DNA of 64,000 nt. Origin: Salipaludibacillus daqingensis. Its GTDB lineage: Bacteria > Bacillota > Bacilli > Bacillales > Salisediminibacteriaceae. Below, piece by piece: positions 1 through 6,642 of the stretch. How positions within the stretch are numbered: position 1 is the stretch's first letter; each line of letters begins with the position of its first letter. The notes under the pieces were generated by a model. That model was not told where the DNA came from. It made no database searches and saw nothing but the letters and a program-made list of their open reading frames with translations. The stretch covers positions 282,061 to 346,060 of the forward strand of contig NZ_JARZHF010000006.1 in the NCBI RefSeq assembly GCF_029891575.1, given 5' to 3'. The position numbers and the translations under genes were made by a program.

Positions 1-15
1 TAATAGTAGTCATAT

Positions 16-59
16 TGAAAGAAAATAATAGGAGTCACAATGAAAGAAAATAATAGGAG
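16..59 (+). repeat. 19-bp direct duplication carrying a Shine-Dalgarno
   Basis: TGAAAGAAAATAATAGGAG occurs at 16-34 and again at 41-59, a 25-bp period. Each copy ends in a GGAG ribosome-binding motif, so the PTS IIB gene is preceded by two tandem Shine-Dalgarno sequences. Seen directly; any regulatory effect is inference. Confidence 0.8.
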
Positions 60-72
60 GAAATTAAAATGA
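40..72 (+). promoter_or_regulatory. Possible 10-codon leader ORF overlapping the PTS IIB start
   Basis: The first repeat's GGAG (31-34) is followed by ATG at 40 and ten codons ending in TGA at 70-72. This stop overlaps the ATG of the IIB gene (69-71) as ATGA, the usual arrangement for translational coupling. It may be an accident of the duplicated ribosome binding site. Confidence 0.3.
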
Positions 73-344
73 AAATATTAGCAGTGTGTGGAATGGGATT
101 TGGGTCTAGTTTAATGCTGAAAATGACAGCAGATCGGGTTATTCAGAAAAAAGGGATTAATGCGGAAGTAGAAGCGACAGATATCGGAACAGCAGAAAGT
201 GTTCAGGCAGATCTGATTTTAACGAATAACGAATTTGCCTCCCAATTAGAAGGCGGAAAATCAGCTGTCAAAGCGATCATGAATATGGCGAGTGAAGAAG
301 AAGTAGGAAAAGCAATCGACGAATTTTTGGAAAATAACAAATAA
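69..344 (+). CDS. PTS sugar transporter IIB subunit, ascorbate (UlaB-like) family
   Basis: A 91-residue cytoplasmic phosphocarrier that takes phosphate from IIA and passes it to the sugar carried by the neighbouring IIC. The N-terminus reads ILAVCGMGFGSSLMLKM: the Cys7 followed by a G-x-G-x-S-S phosphate-binding loop is the phosphorylation site of the lactose/ascorbate/galactitol IIB fold. Full length for the family. The start has AGGAGG 8 nt upstream. It is 22 bp from the IIC gene and heads an operon with transketolase halves. The IIA subunit and regulator are probably upstream of the window. Substrate is not proven: UlaA/UlaB relatives also carry other sugar acids or polyols. Confidence 0.9.
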   Translation: MKILAVCGMGFGSSLMLKMTADRVIQKKGINAEVEATDIGTAESVQADLILTNNEFASQLEGGKSAVKAIMNMASEEEVGKAIDEFLENNK

Positions 345-366
345 TTAAAATGGAGAGTGAGTAATC

Positions 367-1632
367 ATGGGATTTTTCGAATTTCTAATGAATGAGATTC
401 TAAGTTTACCCGAAGTGCTTGTCGGTTTAATCGTTATGATTGGTTTAATTTTACAAAGAGCAAAGTTTGCTAAAATTTTCTCTGGAACAGCGAAAAGTAT
501 TATAGGGTTTATCATTCTTGGAGCTGGAGCGGGTGTCATCATAGGATCTCTTGATTCTTTAGGAGGAATTATTCAAGATAGATTTAACATTCAAGGTGTT
601 ATTCCAAATAATGAAGCCATTGTAGCTTTGGCTCAACAAACTCTTGGAACAGAGACCGCTTTAATTATGGGTTTTGGTTTTATAGCTAATATTTTAATTG
701 CAAGGTTTACTCCATTAAAATATATCTTTTTAACTGGGCATCATACATTTTTTATGGCTGCTTTATTATCGGCAGTACTTGGAACGGCTGGTATTACAGG
801 ATTTCCATTAGTTATTGTTGGTTCCCTTATTCTTGGTTTTGTCATGGTTCTTATGCCAGCACTTGCTCAACCATTTATGAGAAAAGTAACAGGTGGAAAT
901 GATATTGCGATTGGGCACTTCGGAACAGTTGGTTATATTACAGCCGGGTTAGTCGGTAAAGCGGTTGGTAATGAAAAGAAGAGCACAGAGGACATTAAAG
1001 TTCCTGAACATTTATCATTTCTAAGAGATTCTTTACTTTCTACGGCTCTTACGATGGTAACAATGTTCTTAATTCTTGTATTAGTAGCTGGACCAGATGT
1101 AGTCTCCACTTATGCGGGAGATCAAAACTTCATCATGTTCGGTATCATGCAAGGGATCACATTTGCGGCTGGCTTTAGTATCATTATGGCTGGTGTTCGA
1201 ATGATCCTTACAGAAATTGTCCCTGCATTTAGAGGGATCGCTGAGAAATTAGTTCCAGGTGCAAAACCAGCGCTTGATGTTCCAATTATTTTCCCTTATG
1301 CGCCTACCGCTGTCATTATTGGATTTTTGTTTAGTTTCCTTGGAGGATTAATCAGCATGTTTTTCTTAGGGATTTTCTCTTTAGCCCTCATTATTCCTGG
1401 CCTTGTTCCTCACTTTTTCACAGGAGCTGGAGCTGGAGTATTTGGTAATGCTACGGGAGGTAAAGTAGGAGCGGCAGCAGGCGGATTTGCCAACGGTGTC
1501 CTCATCAGTTTCATTCCAGCGTTGTTACTTCCGGTATTAGGAGGTTTAGGGTTTGAAAATACAACCTTTGGCGATTCGGACTTCGGAGTAATAGGGATAT
1601 TGATCGGTCTTTTAGCTAACTTATTTAGCTAA
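367..1632 (+). CDS. PTS sugar transporter IIC subunit, UlaA (SgaT) family
   Basis: A 421-residue integral membrane permease with about ten hydrophobic segments and a glycine-rich C-terminus (FTGAGAGVFGNATGGKVGAA, near residue 357) typical of the ascorbate-type IIC. It moves the sugar across the membrane while the IIB protein phosphorylates it. The start is ATG after GGAGAGTGA. It follows IIB by 22 bp and is followed by a hairpin repeat and the transketolase genes. Together with those genes it suggests uptake of a sugar whose phosphate enters the pentose phosphate pathway. Family assignment is firm; substrate is inference. Confidence 0.92.
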   Translation: MGFFEFLMNEILSLPEVLVGLIVMIGLILQRAKFAKIFSGTAKSIIGFIILGAGAGVIIGSLDSLGGIIQDRFNIQGVIPNNEAIVALAQQTLGTETALIMGFGFIANILIARFTPLKYIFLTGHHTFFMAALLSAVLGTAGITGFPLVIVGSLILGFVMVLMPALAQPFMRKVTGGNDIAIGHFGTVGYITAGLVGKAVGNEKKSTEDIKVPEHLSFLRDSLLSTALTMVTMFLILVLVAGPDVVSTYAGDQNFIMFGIMQGITFAAGFSIIMAGVRMILTEIVPAFRGIAEKLVPGAKPALDVPIIFPYAPTAVIIGFLFSFLGGLISMFFLGIFSLALIIPGLVPHFFTGAGAGVFGNATGGKVGAAAGGFANGVLISFIPALLLPVLGGLGFENTTFGDSDFGVIGILIGLLANLFS

Positions 1633-1634
1633 CC

Positions 1635-1675
1635 AGAGGGACGGTTCCTGCGGTCAACCAAAAGAACCGTCCTCT
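1635..1675. repeat. REP-like hairpin repeat (two inverted cores)
   Basis: GGGACGGTTC (1638-1647) is answered by GAACCGTCC (1664-1672). It is a short inverted copy of the window-wide repeat, lying between the IIC gene and the transketolase gene inside the presumed operon. Confidence 0.85.
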
Positions 1676-1700
1676 CGGTCACCCGCGAGGAGGAGTATTG

Positions 1701-2534
1701 ATGGAGGACGTTCAAACAAAGGCAACAGAAATTAGAAAAGGAATTATAACGACTGTCTTTAAGCAAAAACAAGGGCATATCGGTGGGCCATTATCTGCCG
1801 CCGATATGCTGGCTGTTCTCTATTTTCATACGATGAATGTGAAAGCTGATCATCCATATTGGGAAAATAGAGATCGATTTGTGTTATCAAAAGGACATTC
1901 CGGTATCGCGCTCTACGTCGCCTTAGCCTTGAAAGGATATTTCCCTTATGAGGAATTATTCACTTTTGATGATTTGCACTCACGCCTCCAAGCTCATCCT
2001 GATATGACGAAGTTACCTGGTATCGATATGTCGACAGGATCTTTAGGACAAGGGATCTCCGCAGGGGTTGGGATGGCAGTAGCTGCCAAATTGCAAGAAA
2101 AAGAGTATAGCACCTATGTCATGATTGGTGATGGTGAATCTCAAGAAGGACAGGTATGGGAGGCGGCAGCTATTGCCTCACGTTACAAATTAAATAACCT
2201 TGTCGTGATGATTGATAATAATCGGTTACAGCAATATGGTTGGAAACAAGATGATATTTCTCACCGGCAAGCTCCTGAGCTATGCCATGCAGAAAAGTGG
2301 AAAGCTTTTGGATGGAAAGTGTTGACGATAGATGGTCATAATCTGGACGAAATAGCAACTGCTCTTAAAGAAGTGAAAAACACTGAAAATAACCAGCCAA
2401 TCGCTATTATTGCAAATACGATAAAAGGAAAAGGTGTTAGCTTTATGGAAGGGAACTTTCAATGGCATTCTAAAGTACCGACGGAAGCTGAGTATCATCA
2501 AGCTATCAGCGAACTTGAGGAGGGATTGTCATGA
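1701..2534 (+). CDS. Transketolase, N-terminal (ThDP-binding) subunit
   Basis: A 277-residue protein equal to the N-terminal third of transketolase. It holds the thiamine-diphosphate motif GDGESQEGQVWEAA...NN (near residues 142-175), the SKGHSG motif near residue 62 and a typical MSTGSLGQG loop. It needs the separately encoded C-terminal half to transfer two-carbon units between sugar phosphates. ATG at 1701 is chosen over an in-frame TTG three bases upstream because GAGGAGGAG ends five bases before it. Its stop overlaps the next start (ATGA). Split transketolases are often found in operons for unusual pentoses or sugar acids, which fits the PTS upstream. Confidence 0.93.
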   Translation: MEDVQTKATEIRKGIITTVFKQKQGHIGGPLSAADMLAVLYFHTMNVKADHPYWENRDRFVLSKGHSGIALYVALALKGYFPYEELFTFDDLHSRLQAHPDMTKLPGIDMSTGSLGQGISAGVGMAVAAKLQEKEYSTYVMIGDGESQEGQVWEAAAIASRYKLNNLVVMIDNNRLQQYGWKQDDISHRQAPELCHAEKWKAFGWKVLTIDGHNLDEIATALKEVKNTENNQPIAIIANTIKGKGVSFMEGNFQWHSKVPTEAEYHQAISELEEGLS

Positions 2535-3487
2535 CTGTTTCTACAAAAAGTATGAGAGATGTTTTTGGTAAGGAGCTAGCGAAGATGTCACTGGAAGATC
2601 AACGAGTGGTCGCGCTAGATGGAGATTTAGGTAATTCCACAAGACTTGCATTGGTTGAAAAAGAGAATCCATCGTCTTTTTTACAAATGGGAATTGCAGA
2701 ACAAAATCTTGTTGGAGTATCTGCAGGATTAGCGACATGTGGAATGATTCCATGGGCATGTAGTTTTACTGCGTTTATTACTAGAAGAGCCTTTGATCAA
2801 TTGGTAGTCAGTGTAGATCAACCTAAATTAAATGTAAAACTCGTAGGATCCTATAGTGGGTTACTTACAAGTAATACAGGGAAAACGCATCATTCATTTG
2901 AAGACATCGCACTAATGACTTCTCTGCCTAACATGCTCGTTTTCTCACCAGGGGATGCGAAAGAAGTTCAACGTATCATGAAGGCGATGAATCAGTATGA
3001 TGGCCCGGCATATTTAAGGTTATCTAGAGATGAGGGGGTCGATTTTCTAGATGAATCAGACGAAGAGTTCGTGATTGGAAAAGCGAAATGGTTGAAACGT
3101 GGAGAGAACAGAGATAGAGTCGCTTGTTTATCAACTGGGGCTATGAGCCCAAGGGTGAAAAGAGCATTGGAGCGTTTGGAAGCAGAAGGGATTTTGATTA
3201 CTCATGTTCACTTTCCGACGTTAAAACCACTAGATGAAAGAACGATAATAGATTTGGCCCATAATCACAAACATCTGATTACGATAGAGGAACACTATGT
3301 ACGACATGGCTTTGGTAGTTTAGTGAACGAAGTGACTTCCTCCAAACGACCAGTTAAAACAACTCGAATAGGCATTCAAAATGAGTACAGTGAATGTGGG
3401 AAAAATGAAGAACTATTAGACATGCATGGTTTGAGTCCGGAAAAATTAGCTGCAAAAATCAAAGATATAGTTGAAGGTGAACGATGA
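2531..3487 (+). CDS. Transketolase, C-terminal subunit
   Basis: A 318-residue protein covering the pyrimidine-binding and C-terminal domains of transketolase. GIAEQNLVGVSAGLATCG (residue ~55) carries the catalytic glutamate that activates the cofactor. The transketolase C domain follows from about residue 190. The gene overlaps the previous one by four bases and the next one by four (ATGA), so the three are clearly co-translated. With the N-terminal subunit it should form a complete enzyme; the acceptor and donor sugars in this operon are unknown. Confidence 0.93.
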   Translation: MTVSTKSMRDVFGKELAKMSLEDQRVVALDGDLGNSTRLALVEKENPSSFLQMGIAEQNLVGVSAGLATCGMIPWACSFTAFITRRAFDQLVVSVDQPKLNVKLVGSYSGLLTSNTGKTHHSFEDIALMTSLPNMLVFSPGDAKEVQRIMKAMNQYDGPAYLRLSRDEGVDFLDESDEEFVIGKAKWLKRGENRDRVACLSTGAMSPRVKRALERLEAEGILITHVHFPTLKPLDERTIIDLAHNHKHLITIEEHYVRHGFGSLVNEVTSSKRPVKTTRIGIQNEYSECGKNEELLDMHGLSPEKLAAKIKDIVEGER

Positions 3488-4329
3488 TGGTAAAAGCAAT
3501 TGCTCTCGATATGGACGGCACACTGTTGAATGATAACCATCAAATCAGTCATGAATTGGTTGATTTATTAGCGGGATATCGTCAACAGGGTATCCGTCTA
3601 TTTTTAGCAACAGGAAGAACGTTGAAAGAAGTGAAAGATGTCCTTCCGGATGAAGTAAAAGTGGATGGCATTGTTGGCGGAAATGGGATGGTCGTTGAAG
3701 CGGAGGGTGAGATCCTCGTTGAAAATGAAGTAGAAAGGGATCTTGTCGATGAAGTAATTAAGCGATCCAGAAGTCATGGTCTTTACTATGAAATTCATCC
3801 GTTCCAAGGGCATCGCTTTGTGTTTGAAGAAGATAAAGCTAGCTTAGTGAATGAAGTAACCTATACCGAAGGATTAACGGTGGAAGAACATGAGTGGAAA
3901 TCTAGAACTGCCGCAGTGAAGTCGGAGATAAGTTGGGTTGAACAATATCCTGAGTCAAAAATCATTAAAGTCTATTTTTTCAGTAAAGATCTTGAAAAAA
4001 TGAAAAAATGGATAGGTGAGCTTTATCAATTAAAAGACACATACCCATTCTCAACCTCTTCTTCATCGAACAATAATGTTGAGGTAATGGCGTTGGGAAT
4101 TAATAAAGCGACTGGTGTCAAAAAACTATTAAACTATTTTTCTGTTGATCACTCACAGTTATTAGCTGTCGGTGACGCGAACAATGATCTACCACTTCTT
4201 CATTTCGCAGGAAAGTCTGCCGTTATGAAGAATGGAAGTGAGGAAGTGAAACAGGAAATTCAAGAAGTCACAGACAACACAAACGAAGAGAATGGCCTTT
4301 ACCACTATTTGAAAAAATCTGTTTGGTAA
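3484..4329 (+). CDS. Cof-type HAD hydrolase (sugar-phosphate phosphatase family)
   Basis: A 281-residue HAD phosphatase of the Cof/YidA type. Motif I is LDMDGTLLND (residues 8-17, the nucleophile being the first Asp); motif II is ATGR (~41); motif IV is VGDANNDLPLL (~225). The middle carries the C2-type cap. Such enzymes dephosphorylate sugar phosphates or flavin precursors with broad specificity. It overlaps the transketolase gene by four bases and is the last gene of the operon, so it may remove excess sugar phosphate from the pathway. Exact substrate cannot be told. Confidence 0.88.
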   Translation: MMVKAIALDMDGTLLNDNHQISHELVDLLAGYRQQGIRLFLATGRTLKEVKDVLPDEVKVDGIVGGNGMVVEAEGEILVENEVERDLVDEVIKRSRSHGLYYEIHPFQGHRFVFEEDKASLVNEVTYTEGLTVEEHEWKSRTAAVKSEISWVEQYPESKIIKVYFFSKDLEKMKKWIGELYQLKDTYPFSTSSSSNNNVEVMALGINKATGVKKLLNYFSVDHSQLLAVGDANNDLPLLHFAGKSAVMKNGSEEVKQEIQEVTDNTNEENGLYHYLKKSVW

Positions 4330-4351
4330 ATGAGTGGTGGGTGAATGAATG

Positions 4352-4413
4352 GTGAATGGGGACGGTTCTCATGCGGCATTGAGTGGTGCGCGAGAACCGT
4401 CCCCACTTATCAC
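4352..4413. repeat. REP-like repeat, inverted pair
   Basis: TGGGGACGGTTCTC (4357-4370) and GAGAACCGTCCCCA (4392-4405) form a 14-bp inverted pair around a TGCGGCA-type arm. It sits between the convergent HAD gene and a small membrane protein gene. Confidence 0.9.
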
Positions 4414-4577
4414 TTTATACTTTCTTTTTTATCAAATAAGTAGTTGATGGCAAATGCCCCTATAAAGAAAGACAATATAACAAGGAGATAAAAGTAAATG
4501 TTTCTTTCCATTCCCAATACATACTCAGGAATAATAACTAATAGAGCTGCCCAAGCCGTTATTGTTAGTACTTTCAT
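4410..4577 (-). CDS. Small two-helix membrane protein, 55 aa
   Basis: An unrecognised 55-residue protein read on the minus strand from ATG at 4577 with GAGGGGCGAATATA upstream. It has two hydrophobic stretches (about residues 4-20 and 27-46) separated by GMERN and ends with a charged tail KKESIK, so it should be a membrane hairpin. It stands alone between convergent units and its stop lies just inside the neighbouring hairpin repeat. It resembles the many short membrane proteins of Bacillaceae; no function can be given. Confidence 0.65.
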   Translation of the reverse strand: MKVLTITAWAALLVIIPEYVLGMERNIYFYLLVILSFFIGAFAINYLFDKKESIK

Positions 4578-4670
4578 TATATTCGCCCCTCATTAATGAT
4601 CCGTTTAGCTAATATGTATTCTCATTATACAGCATGTAGCCAAGTATAACTAATGTGTTGAGTGAGGGAA

Positions 4671-4725
4671 TTGGGGGCTTATGTGGCATTGAGTGAAACG
4701 TGAGAGCCGTCCCCACGCATCACCC
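4671..4725. repeat. Degenerate REP-like repeat
   Basis: A decayed copy: TTGGGGGCTTATGTGGCATT followed by GAGAGCCGTCCCCA. The left core has lost ACGGTT but the right core keeps GCCGTCCCC. Confidence 0.6.
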
Positions 4726-4797
4726 GCGCATCAATAAGAAAAGAGTCCGTAGATTGATTTCTCTTTTCTTGGTAGGGTATTCTCTTTTTTGTATGAT

Positions 4798-4926
4798 CTA
4801 CCAAAACCTCTTTAATTGACCCAGCCTATTTTTTCTGAAAATCCGCTTACTTTCTTGGTCTTGTAAAAGTTTGATTCCCACAAACTCCAAAGGTGTCCAG
4901 ATCCGTTTAAGATTATAGTATGGCAT
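4798..4926 (-). CDS. Small basic hypothetical protein, 42 aa
   Basis: A minus-strand ORF of 42 codons from ATG at 4926 preceded by AGAGGGGAATTTCACAT, a fair ribosome binding site. The product is rich in Arg, Lys and aromatic residues with the pattern LKRIWTPLEF near the start and ends RLGQLKRFW. I do not recognise the family. The clean start and lack of overlap with another gene are the only support. Confidence 0.45.
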   Translation of the reverse strand: MPYYNLKRIWTPLEFVGIKLLQDQESKRIFRKNRLGQLKRFW

Positions 4927-5252
4927 ATGTGAAATTCCCCTCTATCGAATAGTAATTGAAACTACATTTTATTATACAAGAGACTTTTTGCTAAAAGATA
5001 GGATTATTTTTCGGGACTTTTGTATATAAAACGTGTTTTTTCGACAAAGGCATTGAAAAGTAGGAATATAGTTTGGAATTATATGCGCTATGGAAAGTTT
5101 TCATTGAATTAAATTGAGGAGGGGAAATAACTAGTTTTTTAAGAGGGGAAAATTTTAAAATAGTTCGGGTAGATAATATACCTGAACGTTGGGAGAGAGT
5201 CGAAGGCTGTAAGACAATTGATTTATTTGTTGAACAATTCAGAAAAAAAGCA
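4927..5252. other. Intergenic region with a possible gene remnant
   Basis: AT-rich spacer. From about 5129 a reading frame without a normal start codon runs to 5304 through PERWERVEGCKTIDLFVEQF, after GGAGGGG at 5116. It could be a decayed gene end; it overlaps the lacI-type promoter. Nothing else is visible. Confidence 0.3.
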
Positions 5253-5282
5253 TTGACAATGATTTTAAGGACAAGGTATACT
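5253..5282 (+). promoter_or_regulatory. Sigma-A promoter of the LacI-family gene
   Basis: TTGACA at 5253-5258 and TATACT at 5277-5282, 18 bp apart. The operator at 5286-5299 covers the expected transcription start. Confidence 0.75.
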
Positions 5283-5285
5283 TTA

Positions 5286-5299
5286 CGAAAGCGCTTCCG
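5286..5299. promoter_or_regulatory. LacI-family operator (autoregulation)
   Basis: CGAAAGCGCTTCCG, an almost perfect palindrome placed just after the -10 box of the regulator gene. The same core GAAAGCGCTT occurs twice upstream of the beta-glucanase gene. Confidence 0.75.
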
Positions 5300-5317
5300 A
5301 AATAGGTGAGGGAAAAA

Positions 5318-6328
5318 ATGCCAACTATTTATGATATTGCGAAAAAGACTGGATTTTCAATCACGACGGTTTCTAGAGCATTAAATAACTATACAGATGT
5401 AAGTCAAAAGACAAAGAAATTAATATTGGAAGCCGTTCAGGAGATGGATTATTATCCTAACTCCGTGGCTCGAACGTTAACGACGAAAAAGTCTTGGGCT
5501 TTAGGGATTATATTTGTAGAAGATCTCGGAGTCGGATTCAAACACCCCTTTTTCAACTCAGTTATTGAGGGATTTAAGAAAAGTGCTGAGCAGTGCGGGT
5601 ATGATTTAATTTTCTTGACTCGAAATGTTGGTGGAGTTCAAAAGAGTTACCTCGACCATGCTTATCACCGAGGGGTGGATGGAATTGCCGTTGTTAGTTC
5701 TAACTATGATGATGTGGAGATAGAGAAAATCATGGAATCCTCTCTTCCAAATGTCGTGATAGATTTATATAGTTCTAAATCAAGTGTTGTTTATAGTGAC
5801 AATTTTCATGGCAGTGAGTTGGCGATTGATTATTTGTATTCATTAGGACACCGAAAAATTGCCCATATCGCAGGGCATGAGAAAACATTTGTTGGATTGG
5901 AAAGACTTAGAGGCTTCATAAGTGCGATGGAACAACATAAGTTAGATATTCCTGAATCATACATTACTGATGGAGGTCTTTTCTCTACTGAAAGTGGATA
6001 TAATGCGATGAAAGCATTGCTCCAATTAGATGATCGACCGACGGCTATTTACGCAGCGGGTGACAACATGGCCTTCGGCGCAATGAAAGCGATTACGGAA
6101 GCTGGTTTGAAAGTACCTGATGACTTTTCCGTTATTGGTTTTGATGATATTGAACTAGCAGAACATACTTCCCCAGCATTGACTACCATTCGGCAAGATA
6201 TGGATAGAATTGGAGAGAAAGCAGCGGAAGTTCTTTTGAAACAAATAAATACAAAAGTGAAAGAAGTTTCAGTATCTACCATTCCAGTAACATTGGTTGA
6301 AAGAGATTCAACTAGAAGCATTAATTAG
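5318..6328 (+). CDS. LacI/GalR-family transcriptional repressor
   Basis: A 336-residue repressor. Residues 1-50 are the LacI helix-turn-helix with hinge (PTIYDIAKKTGFSITTVSRALNN); residues ~60-330 form the periplasmic-binding-protein-like sugar sensor with a typical GFDDIELAEHTSPALTTI segment. ATG at 5318 is preferred over GTG at 5306 because GTGAGGG then sits at the right distance and the protein begins as family members do. The palindromic operator lies at its own promoter and twice upstream of the next gene, so it most likely represses itself and the secreted GH16 glucanase until glucan-derived oligosaccharide binds. The inducer is inference. Confidence 0.92.
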   Translation: MPTIYDIAKKTGFSITTVSRALNNYTDVSQKTKKLILEAVQEMDYYPNSVARTLTTKKSWALGIIFVEDLGVGFKHPFFNSVIEGFKKSAEQCGYDLIFLTRNVGGVQKSYLDHAYHRGVDGIAVVSSNYDDVEIEKIMESSLPNVVIDLYSSKSSVVYSDNFHGSELAIDYLYSLGHRKIAHIAGHEKTFVGLERLRGFISAMEQHKLDIPESYITDGGLFSTESGYNAMKALLQLDDRPTAIYAAGDNMAFGAMKAITEAGLKVPDDFSVIGFDDIELAEHTSPALTTIRQDMDRIGEKAAEVLLKQINTKVKEVSVSTIPVTLVERDSTRSIN

Positions 6329-6422
6329 GAAGATGTGAACTTTTATTCTAGTGAGTGATACGTTGACATGAGTTTTAAAAAGTAGGTGTATTTTCTCATC
6401 TACTTCAAATTATCTGCCAATT

Positions 6423-6436
6423 CGAAAGCGCTTTGG
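6423..6436. promoter_or_regulatory. LacI-family operator O1 upstream of the glucanase gene
   Basis: CGAAAGCGCTTTGG, sharing the GAAAGCGCTT core with the operator at 5286. A weak TTGACA (6363) with TGTATT (6387) lies about 30 bp before it. Confidence 0.7.
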
Positions 6437-6528
6437 ATGATTGTGAGACATGTATTTTGTTCTTTTATGAAGGTCGATTTAATTTAGTAGATATGTATTT
6501 TAATGTCTACCTTTAATTTTCTGACAAA

Positions 6529-6544
6529 TCGAAAGCGCTTTCGA
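6529..6544. promoter_or_regulatory. LacI-family operator O2, perfect palindrome
   Basis: TCGAAAGCGCTTTCGA is a perfect 16-bp palindrome about 107 bp (centre to centre) from O1, near ten helical turns, a spacing that would suit looping by a tetramer or dimer pair. Confidence 0.78.
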
Positions 6545-6642
6545 TCATTTGATTAATCTAAGGAGGTGACTACTGTCTGACCCGTTGTCTGTTACGTATT
6601 TTTACTTAATTTTTAATTTGAAAAAATGAGAGGAGATTGTTT

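Noticed and set aside
5112..5304. Protein-like frame overlapping the LacI promoter
   Set aside because: No ATG, GTG or TTG start near GGAGGGG at 5116; perhaps a remnant, but it overlaps a good promoter and operator.
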